Below are positions 15,995-22,796 of a stretch of 23,436 nucleotides of DNA, in pieces (the first letter of the stretch is position 1; every line of letters begins with the position of its first letter). This DNA is from a virus, in the IMG/VR virus record IMGVR_UViG_3300031673_008658, positions 1 through 23,436 of that record. One strand, given 5' to 3'. The notes under the pieces were generated by a model, which was given only the letters and a program-made list of their open reading frames with translations, made no database searches and had not been told where the DNA came from. Both the position numbers and the translations under genes were made by a program.

Positions 15995-17812
15995 GTATTA
16001 AAAGGAGACATAATCATCAATAATACGAAAATTTTAAACCAATCATTTTTTGAAAAATACTACATAGATATGCAAATGTCTTTTCCTGAAATATCAAAAA
16101 TGCTTTATAATAAAGGAACACCAATTGCAACAAGTACCCTTTACAAATATGCAAAAAAAATTGGTATTAGTCGTTCTATTTCTGAAGGCAAAAGGTTAAG
16201 TCAAAATATATACTTAGATTATAAACAAACATTTATTAATGAATCTATAATAGAATGTATAGACGGATTTCTTTTAGGGGATGGTCATATAGATTTAAGT
16301 TCAAGCAAACAAACGCTGGTAGCTCGTTTAACATGTGGATTGGCATATCAGGAATTCTGTGAATATTTAATGTCATTTTTTAGTAATTATAATTCTTCTT
16401 GCACACCCTATAAAGACAAAAAAATGTCTAGTGGAATACAGTGGCAAGGTAGAACATCTTTTCATCCAGATTTGTATATTCAGCACAAAAGATGGTATCC
16501 TCAAGACAAAAAGAAACAGCCACCCCAAGATGTAAGATTAACACCAACTTCTGTATTGTTATGGTATTTAGGTGATGGATCACAAGTCCAATCAGGAAAT
16601 TCCATTTCTGTTCGTCTTTCAACAGATGGATTTTCTCCAAAAAATAACGAGTTTTTAGTTAAGCAATTAAATGAATTAGGTATTTCGTGTCATCGCAATA
16701 ATGATAATAGGATTTATATAGAAGCAAAGGGTATTCCTGACTTTTTTAATTTTATAGGCAAAGAATCTCCAATTGAATGCTATTCGTATAAATTCGATTT
16801 ACCTGAATGGCGTTTTGCATCAAAAAGAATGAGAGAGGTCGCAGAAGAGTTAAAAATAGATTATAATAAATTATCCTACTGGGTAAAAACGAACAAAATA
16901 CCTTGTTTTCGTACAGATCCAAAGGGTAAACCCAGATTTTTAACAGAACACATTCAAGAAATAAAACAATTTATAGCATCACATGAAGACTGTTTACAAG
17001 ATATTATAAATGTTTTTTCGACTGAAACAATACAACATAAAATTAATGGTTTATATTTTCCTAAACATAAGTTCCTCATACAATTAGTAAAAAATATAGA
17101 ATCTTCAGAAAAAAATATTTCACATACAGACGCTTATAAAAAACAAAAAAACATATTAACTGAGTGCAGAACAAAAGGGATACGTTTATTTTTAATATTT
17201 GAAAATCAATGGAGAGAAAGAAAAGAGCAAATACTCAATTTTTTAACAACTATAATACAAAAGAATTCTGTTATTGCAGCAAGAAAGTGTTCTATAAATA
17301 ATGAAAATTGCAAAGTATTTGTCAATCAAAACCATATTCAAGGGTATGGTATTGGAACTATAAAATTCTTTAATTTAATATATAACAATGAAATCGTGGC
17401 TTCGATGACTGTTTCAAAGCATCACAGGCAAAACATAGAAGGCAATCCTCTTATTCTTAATCGTTTATGTTTTAAAAACGGTTATACGATTCAGGGAGGA
17501 GCAAGTAAATTGTTTAAATATTTAAAGAACTGGGCGATAGGAGAAGGATATGATAGGATTATATCATGGTCTGACAGTTGTTGGACAGAGGGTAAAATTT
17601 ATGAAATTTTAGATTTTGAATTGGTTAAAGAATATGACCCTGATTATTTTTATTGGGATAGCATAAATAATAAATATCTATCAAAACAATCACAGAAAAA
17701 AAGCAATACAGGTTGTCCAAAAGAAATTACAGAAAAAGAATGGGCCTTACAGAAAGGGTTATTCAGGATATGGAACTGCGGAAAGAAATTGTGGCAATAC
17801 GAAAAAGGATAA
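15968..17812 (+). CDS. Composite LAGLIDADG homing endonuclease
   Basis: Domains, counted from GTG 15968: a DNA-binding helix-turn-helix (about 30-68, FPEISKML and STLYKYAKKIGIS); two LAGLIDADG motifs (IDGFLLGDG at 98-106 and LLWYLGDG at 197-204); a second excisionase-like helix-turn-helix (about 286-336); then a region resembling Vsr-type endonucleases of phages (INGLYFPKHK, GIRLFLIFENQW) and an acetyltransferase-like C-terminal part (IAARKCSI, NQNHIQGY, GGASKLFKYL, ISWSDSCW). In related Vsr-type proteins the INGLYFP position reads more like ELNGLYWH, so that site looks degenerate here. GTG 15968 is only the first usual start codon in frame. The promoter and AAAAGGAGA (16000-16008) point to translation from ATA/ATC at 16010-16016. 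ATG 16070 has no binding site. It probably spreads by cutting DNA at or near the capsid gene. Confidence 0.85.
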   Translation: MFSISKCYNVLKGDIIINNTKILNQSFFEKYYIDMQMSFPEISKMLYNKGTPIATSTLYKYAKKIGISRSISEGKRLSQNIYLDYKQTFINESIIECIDGFLLGDGHIDLSSSKQTLVARLTCGLAYQEFCEYLMSFFSNYNSSCTPYKDKKMSSGIQWQGRTSFHPDLYIQHKRWYPQDKKKQPPQDVRLTPTSVLLWYLGDGSQVQSGNSISVRLSTDGFSPKNNEFLVKQLNELGISCHRNNDNRIYIEAKGIPDFFNFIGKESPIECYSYKFDLPEWRFASKRMREVAEELKIDYNKLSYWVKTNKIPCFRTDPKGKPRFLTEHIQEIKQFIASHEDCLQDIINVFSTETIQHKINGLYFPKHKFLIQLVKNIESSEKNISHTDAYKKQKNILTECRTKGIRLFLIFENQWRERKEQILNFLTTIIQKNSVIAARKCSINNENCKVFVNQNHIQGYGIGTIKFFNLIYNNEIVASMTVSKHHRQNIEGNPLILNRLCFKNGYTIQGGASKLFKYLKNWAIGEGYDRIISWSDSCWTEGKIYEILDFELVKEYDPDYFYWDSINNKYLSKQSQKKSNTGCPKEITEKEWALQKGLFRIWNCGKKLWQYEKG

Positions 17813-17867
17813 TTTATAAAATATCGGTAGATAAGAATATGTTTATATAAAAACAGAGAGAATTAAA

Positions 17868-18086
17868 GTGGAAAGTCCTAATATACAAAAATGGCTTAGT
17901 AAATTCCTTGGGTTATATCACTGCACAACAGAGAAAAAGTCTTCTGGAATTATTTGTGTTTATTACGAAGATGGGGATACGATAAGATTTACACCAAAAG
18001 AATGGATTATGGTTAAAAATATTTGTGATAATCTTTTAAAAGCAATTGACAATATAGAAAACAAGAGATATAAAATTAACTCTTAA
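17868..18086 (+). CDS. Unknown 72-aa protein
   Basis: It starts at GTG with ACAGAGAGAA about 7 bases upstream, a modest binding site. The sequence looks like a small folded domain: an N-terminal helix (NIQKWLSKFLGLYH), beta-like SSGIICVYYEDGDTIRFT, then a helix (EWIMVKNICDNLLKAIDNIE). It follows the endonuclease gene by 55 bases and may share its transcript. Its stop overlaps the stop of the convergent gene. No family is recognised. Confidence 0.6.
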   Translation: MESPNIQKWLSKFLGLYHCTTEKKSSGIICVYYEDGDTIRFTPKEWIMVKNICDNLLKAIDNIENKRYKINS

Positions 18087-18652
18087 TATCCACGCAAAGA
18101 CTGTTCAACTAACCAGGCGATAAAATTACTTTCTTCTTCATTACCTGAAGCACACTTCTTAAGGATTGTTAACACATTACTACAATATTTATTACTGTCT
18201 GTAAGCCAATCCCTTTCTGTTCTACCTATTTTGTTAAACTCTTTCACTGCTGACATTAAGGCAACTTCAATTTTATCTATATCTATTGGTAATGCAGTTT
18301 CTGCCAAGTAGTTTTGTGTCTTTTTTGCAAGAATAACGTCAAACCCATTTAGCCCAATTTTCAAATCTCTAATGGCTGCATCAAATATCCTTTTTTGTTT
18401 TATTTTTTCGATAATGTGAGGAAAATTTTCTTTTACTTGATTCATAGCCATTAATAGATTTGATAGTATACTTATATTAGATAAAAATGGTTCTGGTATA
18501 TCTTTTGCAAGTTGTAGACCTATCCTATTAGCTCTGACTATATTTAGAGATATTTCTTTAATTTTCTTTGCTGGGATATTATCTGACATTGTGACTTTTC
18601 CCTTTAGTATTGTTTTTGCTAATGCTAATAGTTTTTTGAAGAAATCGTTCAT
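18083..18652 (-). CDS. Unknown helical 189-aa protein
   Basis: The ATG directly follows the TAA of the GMP reductase gene, and the ribosome binding site AAAGGA lies in the last codons of that gene, so translation is probably coupled. The protein is predicted almost wholly helical from its residues, with a basic N-terminal 25 (FFKKLLALAKTILKGK), no Gly-rich loops, and no recognised motif. The N-terminal stretch is too polar for a sure membrane segment. It is the last gene of the minus-strand cluster. Function is unknown. Confidence 0.7.
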   Translation of the reverse strand: MNDFFKKLLALAKTILKGKVTMSDNIPAKKIKEISLNIVRANRIGLQLAKDIPEPFLSNISILSNLLMAMNQVKENFPHIIEKIKQKRIFDAAIRDLKIGLNGFDVILAKKTQNYLAETALPIDIDKIEVALMSAVKEFNKIGRTERDWLTDSNKYCSNVLTILKKCASGNEEESNFIAWLVEQSLRGY

Positions 18653-19729
18653 TTATTGTCCTTTACAAAGATTATCAAACACGTCATTTTTTACTTTATT
18701 CACTTTTGCAATCATAGCACATTTATGTAAATCTTTAAGTTCAACTGCTCCTGAATAAGAGCAAGCAGAACTTAATCCACCTAATATATCTTGTACAACT
18801 CTCTCTACTTTACCTTTATACGGAATTTTTACTTCTTTTCCTTCTGCTGTTCTGTGAGAGGCCATTCCATTATAGTGAATATCCATTGCTTCTTCACTAG
18901 ACATCCCGTGAAACTTTAAAAACTTTTTTCCGTTTTCTTCTACCCATTCTCCTTCACATTCCTCTGTACCTCCCAGCATTCCTCCGATCATCGTAAAATC
19001 GGCTCCACCAGCAAAACTCTTTGCTATGTCACCAGGATACCTACAGCCTCCGTCACCGCATATATGGCCTTGAGGGTGTCCATGGGCATAATAAGCACAT
19101 TCGTTAATTGCAGAAAATTGTGGGTAGCCTATCCCTGCCACAATTCGAGTAAGACATAACGAACCTCCACCAATTCCTGTTTTAATAATATCTGCACCAC
19201 AATCGATTAGTTTTTCCACCATATTTCCAGTAACAATATTTCCTGCCATTATGACAGATTCATTACCTACAATTGTTCTAATTTCTTTTAGTCTTTCGCT
19301 GAATCCTTCCATATATCCATTTGCTGCATCTAGGCATATTAATTTAGGATATCGTAGTGCCATTTGTTTATATTCTAAAAGTTTATCAAAATCTTTTGTT
19401 GAGATACCCATTGTATAAAAGACATAATCTTTAGCTTGTCTTTTTGTCTTGGGATCTGTGTAATGAAAGAAGTTATATACGTCTTTTATATCGTAAAACT
19501 TATGTAGTGCTGTTAACATCCCATATTTCATTAATTCTTGAGCCATTTTCATAGAACCAGTTGTATCCATATTGGAAGCTATAATGGGTATACACGTAAG
19601 CTCAAAGAAAGCGTGTGGAAATTTAAAAGTTCTTTCTAATTTAATATCTTTGCGACTGGTTGCTCCACTAAGTTGAGGAACAATCATAACATCATCAAAT
19701 CCTAGTTTAATATCTTCAAGCATCTTCAT
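18653..19729 (-). CDS. guaC: GMP reductase
   Basis: It reduces GMP to IMP with NADPH, releasing ammonia. The 358 residues match the IMPDH/GMPR barrel: FDDVMIVPQ near the N-terminus, PIIASNMDTTG (about 48-58), the GGGSLCLTR catalytic loop with Cys192 and Thr194, GHICGDGGCRYPGDIAKSFA, and MIGGMLGGTEECEGE followed by FHGMSSEEAM. The MSSEEAM flap region, the Thr after Cys-Leu, and the lack of CBS domains favour GMP reductase over IMP dehydrogenase. The length agrees with bacterial GuaC (about 347). The start has AAGGAAAAATATA before ATG and overlaps the membrane-protein gene by 14 bases. A phage copy suggests redirection of guanine nucleotides toward IMP and adenine nucleotides. Confidence 0.9.
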   Translation of the reverse strand: MKMLEDIKLGFDDVMIVPQLSGATSRKDIKLERTFKFPHAFFELTCIPIIASNMDTTGSMKMAQELMKYGMLTALHKFYDIKDVYNFFHYTDPKTKRQAKDYVFYTMGISTKDFDKLLEYKQMALRYPKLICLDAANGYMEGFSERLKEIRTIVGNESVIMAGNIVTGNMVEKLIDCGADIIKTGIGGGSLCLTRIVAGIGYPQFSAINECAYYAHGHPQGHICGDGGCRYPGDIAKSFAGGADFTMIGGMLGGTEECEGEWVEENGKKFLKFHGMSSEEAMDIHYNGMASHRTAEGKEVKIPYKGKVERVVQDILGGLSSACSYSGAVELKDLHKCAMIAKVNKVKNDVFDNLCKGQ

Positions 19730-19937
19730 TATATTTTTCCTTTTTTAAAAATTGCATTAATTTGAATGTATGGGATATTAAACTTATTGAGCATAAAATT
19801 AACGCAATAATTGGTAGCAAAAAAGTAAACCAAGGATCTTGGTCTATATATCTCCAAGTGATAACAAATATATTGATAGAAATACAAATAGACATTAAAA
19901 TCATCATAAGCAAATTTTCTAACATTTTATTTTTCAC
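19716..19937 (-). CDS. Small membrane protein with two helices
   Basis: The 73 residues contain two hydrophobic segments, about residues 8-27 (MLENLLMMILMSICISINIF region) and about 36-54 (WFTFLLPIIALILCSISLI), joined by a short acidic loop and ending in a basic tail (KKEKYNEDA). The start is GTG, overlapping the TGA of the Thg1-like gene as GTGA, with AAGGAGA 7 bases upstream. ATG 19925 is an internal alternative. The overlaps on both sides show tight coupling. It is likely an inner-membrane protein; no family is recognised, and a holin-like role cannot be shown. Confidence 0.7.
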   Translation of the reverse strand: MKNKMLENLLMMILMSICISINIFVITWRYIDQDPWFTFLLPIIALILCSISLISHTFKLMQFLKKEKYNEDA

Positions 19938-20665
19938 TCTTCGTCTCCTTTTTCTTTTGGCATAACCTTTTCAACTATTGCATTAACGAATTCATATTTT
20001 GGTAAAATTTCTTTATCGAACATAAATCCACCAGTTTCTTCGGATTTATAAATAAAGGTTCCATTCTTTAGTTGGCTATCTAAATCTGTTGTCCAATTTT
20101 TTCCAATTTTGTGTAACATTTCGTGTATGTCATCTTTATTTTTTTTATTTAGTTGTTTATGTGAAAAGAATGATCTTGCATACATTTGTAGGGAATTTCT
20201 TGACCAATCTTTAGTTCTAAAAAGAAAATAATTTGCCACATCCTCTTTGGGCACATTAAAAGCACGGGAATCAAAGATTGGAGGATTAGACATTCTTGGG
20301 TCATCAGGAGCCAACATCGTATTCACGAAATCCACAGACATTCTAGCGGCTGAGATAGATACCATTTTATTTATATTATAATCGAACCAAGGTTCCGTTT
20401 CAATCTCGTCAAAATCTGTTAGTACAAAACTAACCTCATCACTTTGTACATATGCTAATTTGAATCCTTGCATTTCAGAAGCTAGGTTTGTAGCCGCATA
20501 GACCATACCATCAATAAAACCTTGGTCAAAAGGTTTATTTAGTTTTCTGGTGAATGTCGAAAAACATCTTCCATCGACTCTGATGATAACAGGGACTTTT
20601 CGTGTTAGAAAGTTACGATTCACATTTTCGTAAGTTTTCTGGCGATCACCTAATGAATCTTTCAT
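19934..20665 (-). CDS. Thg1-like 3'-5' nucleotidyltransferase (tRNA-His guanylyltransferase family)
   Basis: This family adds nucleotides to RNA in the 3' to 5' direction. Eukaryotic Thg1 puts G-1 on tRNA-His, while bacterial and archaeal Thg1-like proteins repair truncated tRNA 5' ends. The 243 residues carry the key motifs: VIIRVDGRCFSTFTR with metal ligand Asp31, YVQSDEVSF with Asp76 and Glu77, PPIFDSRAFNVP, and FRTKDWSRNSLQMYARSFFS. The HINNLYN-type motif of eukaryotic Thg1 is absent, pointing to the Thg1-like protein branch and a repair activity. The start has AGGGGAATAAT before ATG. A second, broken copy of its N-terminus lies about 490 bases upstream. Confidence 0.92.
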   Translation of the reverse strand: MKDSLGDRQKTYENVNRNFLTRKVPVIIRVDGRCFSTFTRKLNKPFDQGFIDGMVYAATNLASEMQGFKLAYVQSDEVSFVLTDFDEIETEPWFDYNINKMVSISAARMSVDFVNTMLAPDDPRMSNPPIFDSRAFNVPKEDVANYFLFRTKDWSRNSLQMYARSFFSHKQLNKKNKDDIHEMLHKIGKNWTTDLDSQLKNGTFIYKSEETGGFMFDKEILPKYEFVNAIVEKVMPKEKGDEE

Positions 20666-20674
20666 ATTATTCCC

Positions 20675-20995
20675 CTATAATTTTGCGATATATGCGGTAT
20701 CTCTCAATCTAGTGAATTTCCAGTTTACATGTTCTGCGTTACTATGTTTCATAATTAAATTACACCAATCTTTATATCTTTTACATTCTATTCTTGCTGC
20801 CATTTTAGTATTAAGACATATGGTATTTTTGTGTAATAGATCTTTCTCCACAAAGTCTACACTTGTACGTCTTGAAGTACACCAATCATAACGGATAAGA
20901 ATACTATTTTCCTTGATATCGCGTACAAGAAAACATATTTCTGTTCCAGAGGTATCGCCTAAATAGTATTTAGATTTTCTTATGATATAGTACAA
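20675..20995 (-). CDS. Unknown 106-aa protein
   Basis: The start is TTG with GAGGAAAAATAG upstream, a good binding site at normal spacing. The protein is basic and beta-rich at the N-terminus (YYIIRKSKYYLGDTSGTEIC, ILIRYDWC) with a helical second half (MAARIECKRYKDWCNLIMKH). It has six Cys residues but no zinc-finger spacing. It lies between the Thg1-like gene and the Thg1 remnant, so it is flanked by imperfect direct repeats. No family is recognised. Confidence 0.6.
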   Translation of the reverse strand: MYYIIRKSKYYLGDTSGTEICFLVRDIKENSILIRYDWCTSRRTSVDFVEKDLLHKNTICLNTKMAARIECKRYKDWCNLIMKHSNAEHVNWKFTRLRDTAYIAKL

Positions 20996-21135
20996 CTATT
21001 TTTCCTCAGAACAGCCGCCAGATCCCTCCTGCGTGCAGTTCTTATCAAAATGGTATTATGGCACCCTTTTGTTAGTTTACACATAATTCGCCTTTGTGTT
21101 AGAAAGCTACGGTTTATATTCTCGTAAGTCTTCAT
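20980..21135 (-). CDS. Possible 51-aa chimeric ORF starting in the Thg1 remnant
   Basis: The ATG at 21135 has AGGAACCCGT before it. The first 15 residues (MKTYENINRSFLTQR) copy the Thg1 N-terminus, then the sequence switches to an unrelated Arg-rich tail rich in G and C codons (RTARRRDLAAVLRKN). It overlaps the TTG start of the 106-aa gene by 16 bases. It may be translated but looks like the product of a deletion join; expression is uncertain. Confidence 0.3.
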   Translation of the reverse strand: MKTYENINRSFLTQRRIMCKLTKGCHNTILIRTARRRDLAAVLRKNSCTIS

Positions 21136-21156
21136 ACGGGTTCCTGATGAATCATT
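21092..21156 (-). pseudogene. Remnant of a second Thg1-like gene (5' end only)
   Basis: About 64 bases align with the first codons of the Thg1-like gene (20601-20664), roughly 70% identical, with differences mostly at third positions. The encoded DSSGTRMKTYENINRSFLT matches DSLGDRQKTYENVNRNFLT. The original start codon is lost: the first copy-like codons follow directly on the TAA of the neighbouring gene. The mostly silent changes suggest that two homologous genes diverged under selection before this copy was truncated. Confidence 0.75.
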
Positions 21157-21678
21157 TTAAACTATCGAATATCGTAGGGATTTTTCGTATTCTGCAATAT
21201 GGGTTTTAAGATTCATATTATCTAGTTCGTTGATTTTTTTCTCATAATAATCATTATTCTCTAACGAATTAAAAAGTTGTTTAATCATAAAGTTTTTAAG
21301 ACCTACATGTTCTGGTGTTGGTGGATTCCACTTCTGAGCTTCTTTTATCATTGCTCGAATTTTGATATTTCCTGATTCATTTTTTTTCATCTGGTTTTTT
21401 GTTGATGAAATACTTCTTGAAATTTGTGCTTTTATTTTCTTTTCTTTTTCTTTCTTTGACAATTTTTTCCATTCTGCCAGGATTTTCACTGCCTTTGCAT
21501 ATGCTTTTTTGTGATAGGTATCTTCTGGTAATGATTGAGGAATAGGCGTTCCCATTGGATCGTCTCTCATAGAAACAAGTGCTCCAAAAGCACGAGAACA
21601 TTCAAAAGCGAAATCCTTAAAATTAAGATTTTTGTCTAACATCTGATGAACATAACCGGTTCTACTTCCACTTGATAT
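21157..21678 (-). CDS. Conserved phage protein (ARAFGA...MRDDP...PIP family), probable ATA start
   Basis: The residues FKDFAFECSRAFGALVSMRDDP and GTPIPQSLPEDTYHKKA follow the pattern of a small phage protein I recall from many tailed phages, whose function is unknown to me. Family members usually begin a few residues before this with an M-x-S/T-G-Y-T-like segment. Here the frame reads SSGSRTGYVHQ before the first ATG (21642), and a strong AAGGAG (21686-21691) sits 7 bases before an ATA at 21676-21678. I therefore place the start at ATA. With ATG 21642 there would be no binding site. The rest is Lys-rich and helical. The 173 residues are near the family's usual size. Confidence 0.75.
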   Translation of the reverse strand: MSSGSRTGYVHQMLDKNLNFKDFAFECSRAFGALVSMRDDPMGTPIPQSLPEDTYHKKAYAKAVKILAEWKKLSKKEKEKKIKAQISRSISSTKNQMKKNESGNIKIRAMIKEAQKWNPPTPEHVGLKNFMIKQLFNSLENNDYYEKKINELDNMNLKTHIAEYEKSLRYSIV

Positions 21679-21725
21679 GTTTTTTCTCCTTATATGTTTT
21701 TCTTCCTACAACCTATTATAGTTTG

Positions 21726-22571
21726 TCAATAATTGATTATTATAAGTTCTTTGCCTTTTTCTTTTTTTGATTTAGAAGTTCCACAATAAGTCCAATTTTC
21801 TTCAATAATCGTAAAACCTTCTGATGAAGGATACATTTGTCTGATTAGGGGATTATCATCATATGTAATCAAAACTTTATGTTTACATTTTTGAACATCT
21901 TCTGCGAATTTTTTATGTTGTTCAAGGGTAAAACCATATTTGTATAATTGAGATGAACGTTGAAGATTTGTGTTTTTTAAATATGGAGGATCTGCAAATA
22001 TAAAGACGCTATCTCCTTTTTGTTGTAATAATTTTTCATATGGGCCTATGGTGATATGGGTATTTTTTAAAAATTCCGCCGCTTTTTCTAATACGTCTTT
22101 TTTTATTATATTCCATCCTTGTGGATTCGAATAATATAGACGAGAAGGGAGATCATAATTAACTCTACCATACCATACGACCCTATTAAGAAAGTAATAT
22201 CTTAATGCCGGGTCCATATTTTTGTCTTTTACGAATTGGTCAAAAACTTTCTTAAGACGGGCATTATATATTTTTTTGCCGCCTTTTTTTGTGGAGGTAA
22301 GTTTTTCAGAAAGTTTTTGTGGTTCTATCTTTTTGCATTCTTCTATAAACTCTTGACTTCTTTCTTTCAGGGCTATATAGACACTCATAAGGTCCATATC
22401 GATGTCATTGATCCATCGTTTGATATTTGGATCTATAGCAAAAAATATGCCCCCTCCACCTACAAATGGAAATCTTGCTTCTTTATAGATTTTGGGGGCG
22501 TATTTCAAGATCCTTTGTCTGATGGATTTTTTAGATTTGCCACCAGGAAAACGGAAAGGTGATTTAAGCAT
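21726..22571 (-). CDS. dam: DNA adenine methyltransferase, Dam/D12 class
   Basis: It transfers methyl from S-adenosylmethionine to N6 of adenine in DNA. The 281 residues show the D12-class layout: SPFRFPGGKSK at the N-terminus, the cofactor loop PFVGGGGIFFAID (35-47), NDIDMDL (55-61), the aromatic NRVVWYGRVNYDLPSR segment, catalytic ADPPY (Asp194-Tyr197), and a late TYDDNPLIRQMY and TSKSKKEKGKELII region. Length fits Dam (about 270-280). No restriction enzyme lies next to it, so it is probably an orphan methyltransferase for protection or regulation; the recognised site (GATC or other) cannot be read from sequence. The ATG overlaps the stop of the 65-aa gene by 8 bases, with only a weak binding site, so coupling is likely. 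Confidence 0.92.
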   Translation of the reverse strand: MLKSPFRFPGGKSKKSIRQRILKYAPKIYKEARFPFVGGGGIFFAIDPNIKRWINDIDMDLMSVYIALKERSQEFIEECKKIEPQKLSEKLTSTKKGGKKIYNARLKKVFDQFVKDKNMDPALRYYFLNRVVWYGRVNYDLPSRLYYSNPQGWNIIKKDVLEKAAEFLKNTHITIGPYEKLLQQKGDSVFIFADPPYLKNTNLQRSSQLYKYGFTLEQHKKFAEDVQKCKHKVLITYDDNPLIRQMYPSSEGFTIIEENWTYCGTSKSKKEKGKELIIINY

Positions 22572-22761
22572 TTAACCACTTAACATTTGTTTTCATAATA
22601 CGTGTTTTCTTGCGAAGATTTCCCTTGTCGCTAGCAATGACTTTTCTACAGGCTTCTTGTGATGCAAACATTTCACCGAGGTAGGGTCCACGCCATACTC
22701 CTTTGTCTAGATAAAAAATAGAATAAGCCTCAGTGTTACTTCTTCTGATCGTAGTTCTCAT
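22564..22761 (-). CDS. Unknown 65-aa protein
   Basis: AAAGGAGAAAATGTT precedes the ATG, a strong binding site. The sequence is basic, with an aromatic patch (AYSIFYLDKGVWRGPYLGEMF) then ASQEACRKVIASDKG and a Lys/Arg-rich end, consistent with a small mixed alpha/beta domain. It overlaps the methyltransferase start by 8 bases and is probably its translational partner. No family is recognised. Confidence 0.65.
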   Translation of the reverse strand: MRTTIRRSNTEAYSIFYLDKGVWRGPYLGEMFASQEACRKVIASDKGNLRKKTRIMKTNVKWLNA

Positions 22762-22796
22762 AACATTTTCTCCTTTTCTAAAATGTACTCATAATT

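Noticed and set aside
18653-19729. IMP dehydrogenase instead of GMP reductase
   Set aside because: No CBS domains, and the catalytic and flap regions follow the GMP reductase pattern.
20996-21090. tRNA or structured RNA in the G+C-richer gap
   Set aside because: There is an AGAAC/GTTCT pair and a small CTGC/GCAG stem, but no T-arm, D-arm or cloverleaf pattern can be laid out on either strand.
21700-21725. Minus-strand promoter (TATAAT after the methyltransferase gene)
   Set aside because: A TATAAT is present, but TTGACA lies only 3 bases before it and no -35 box occurs at normal spacing.
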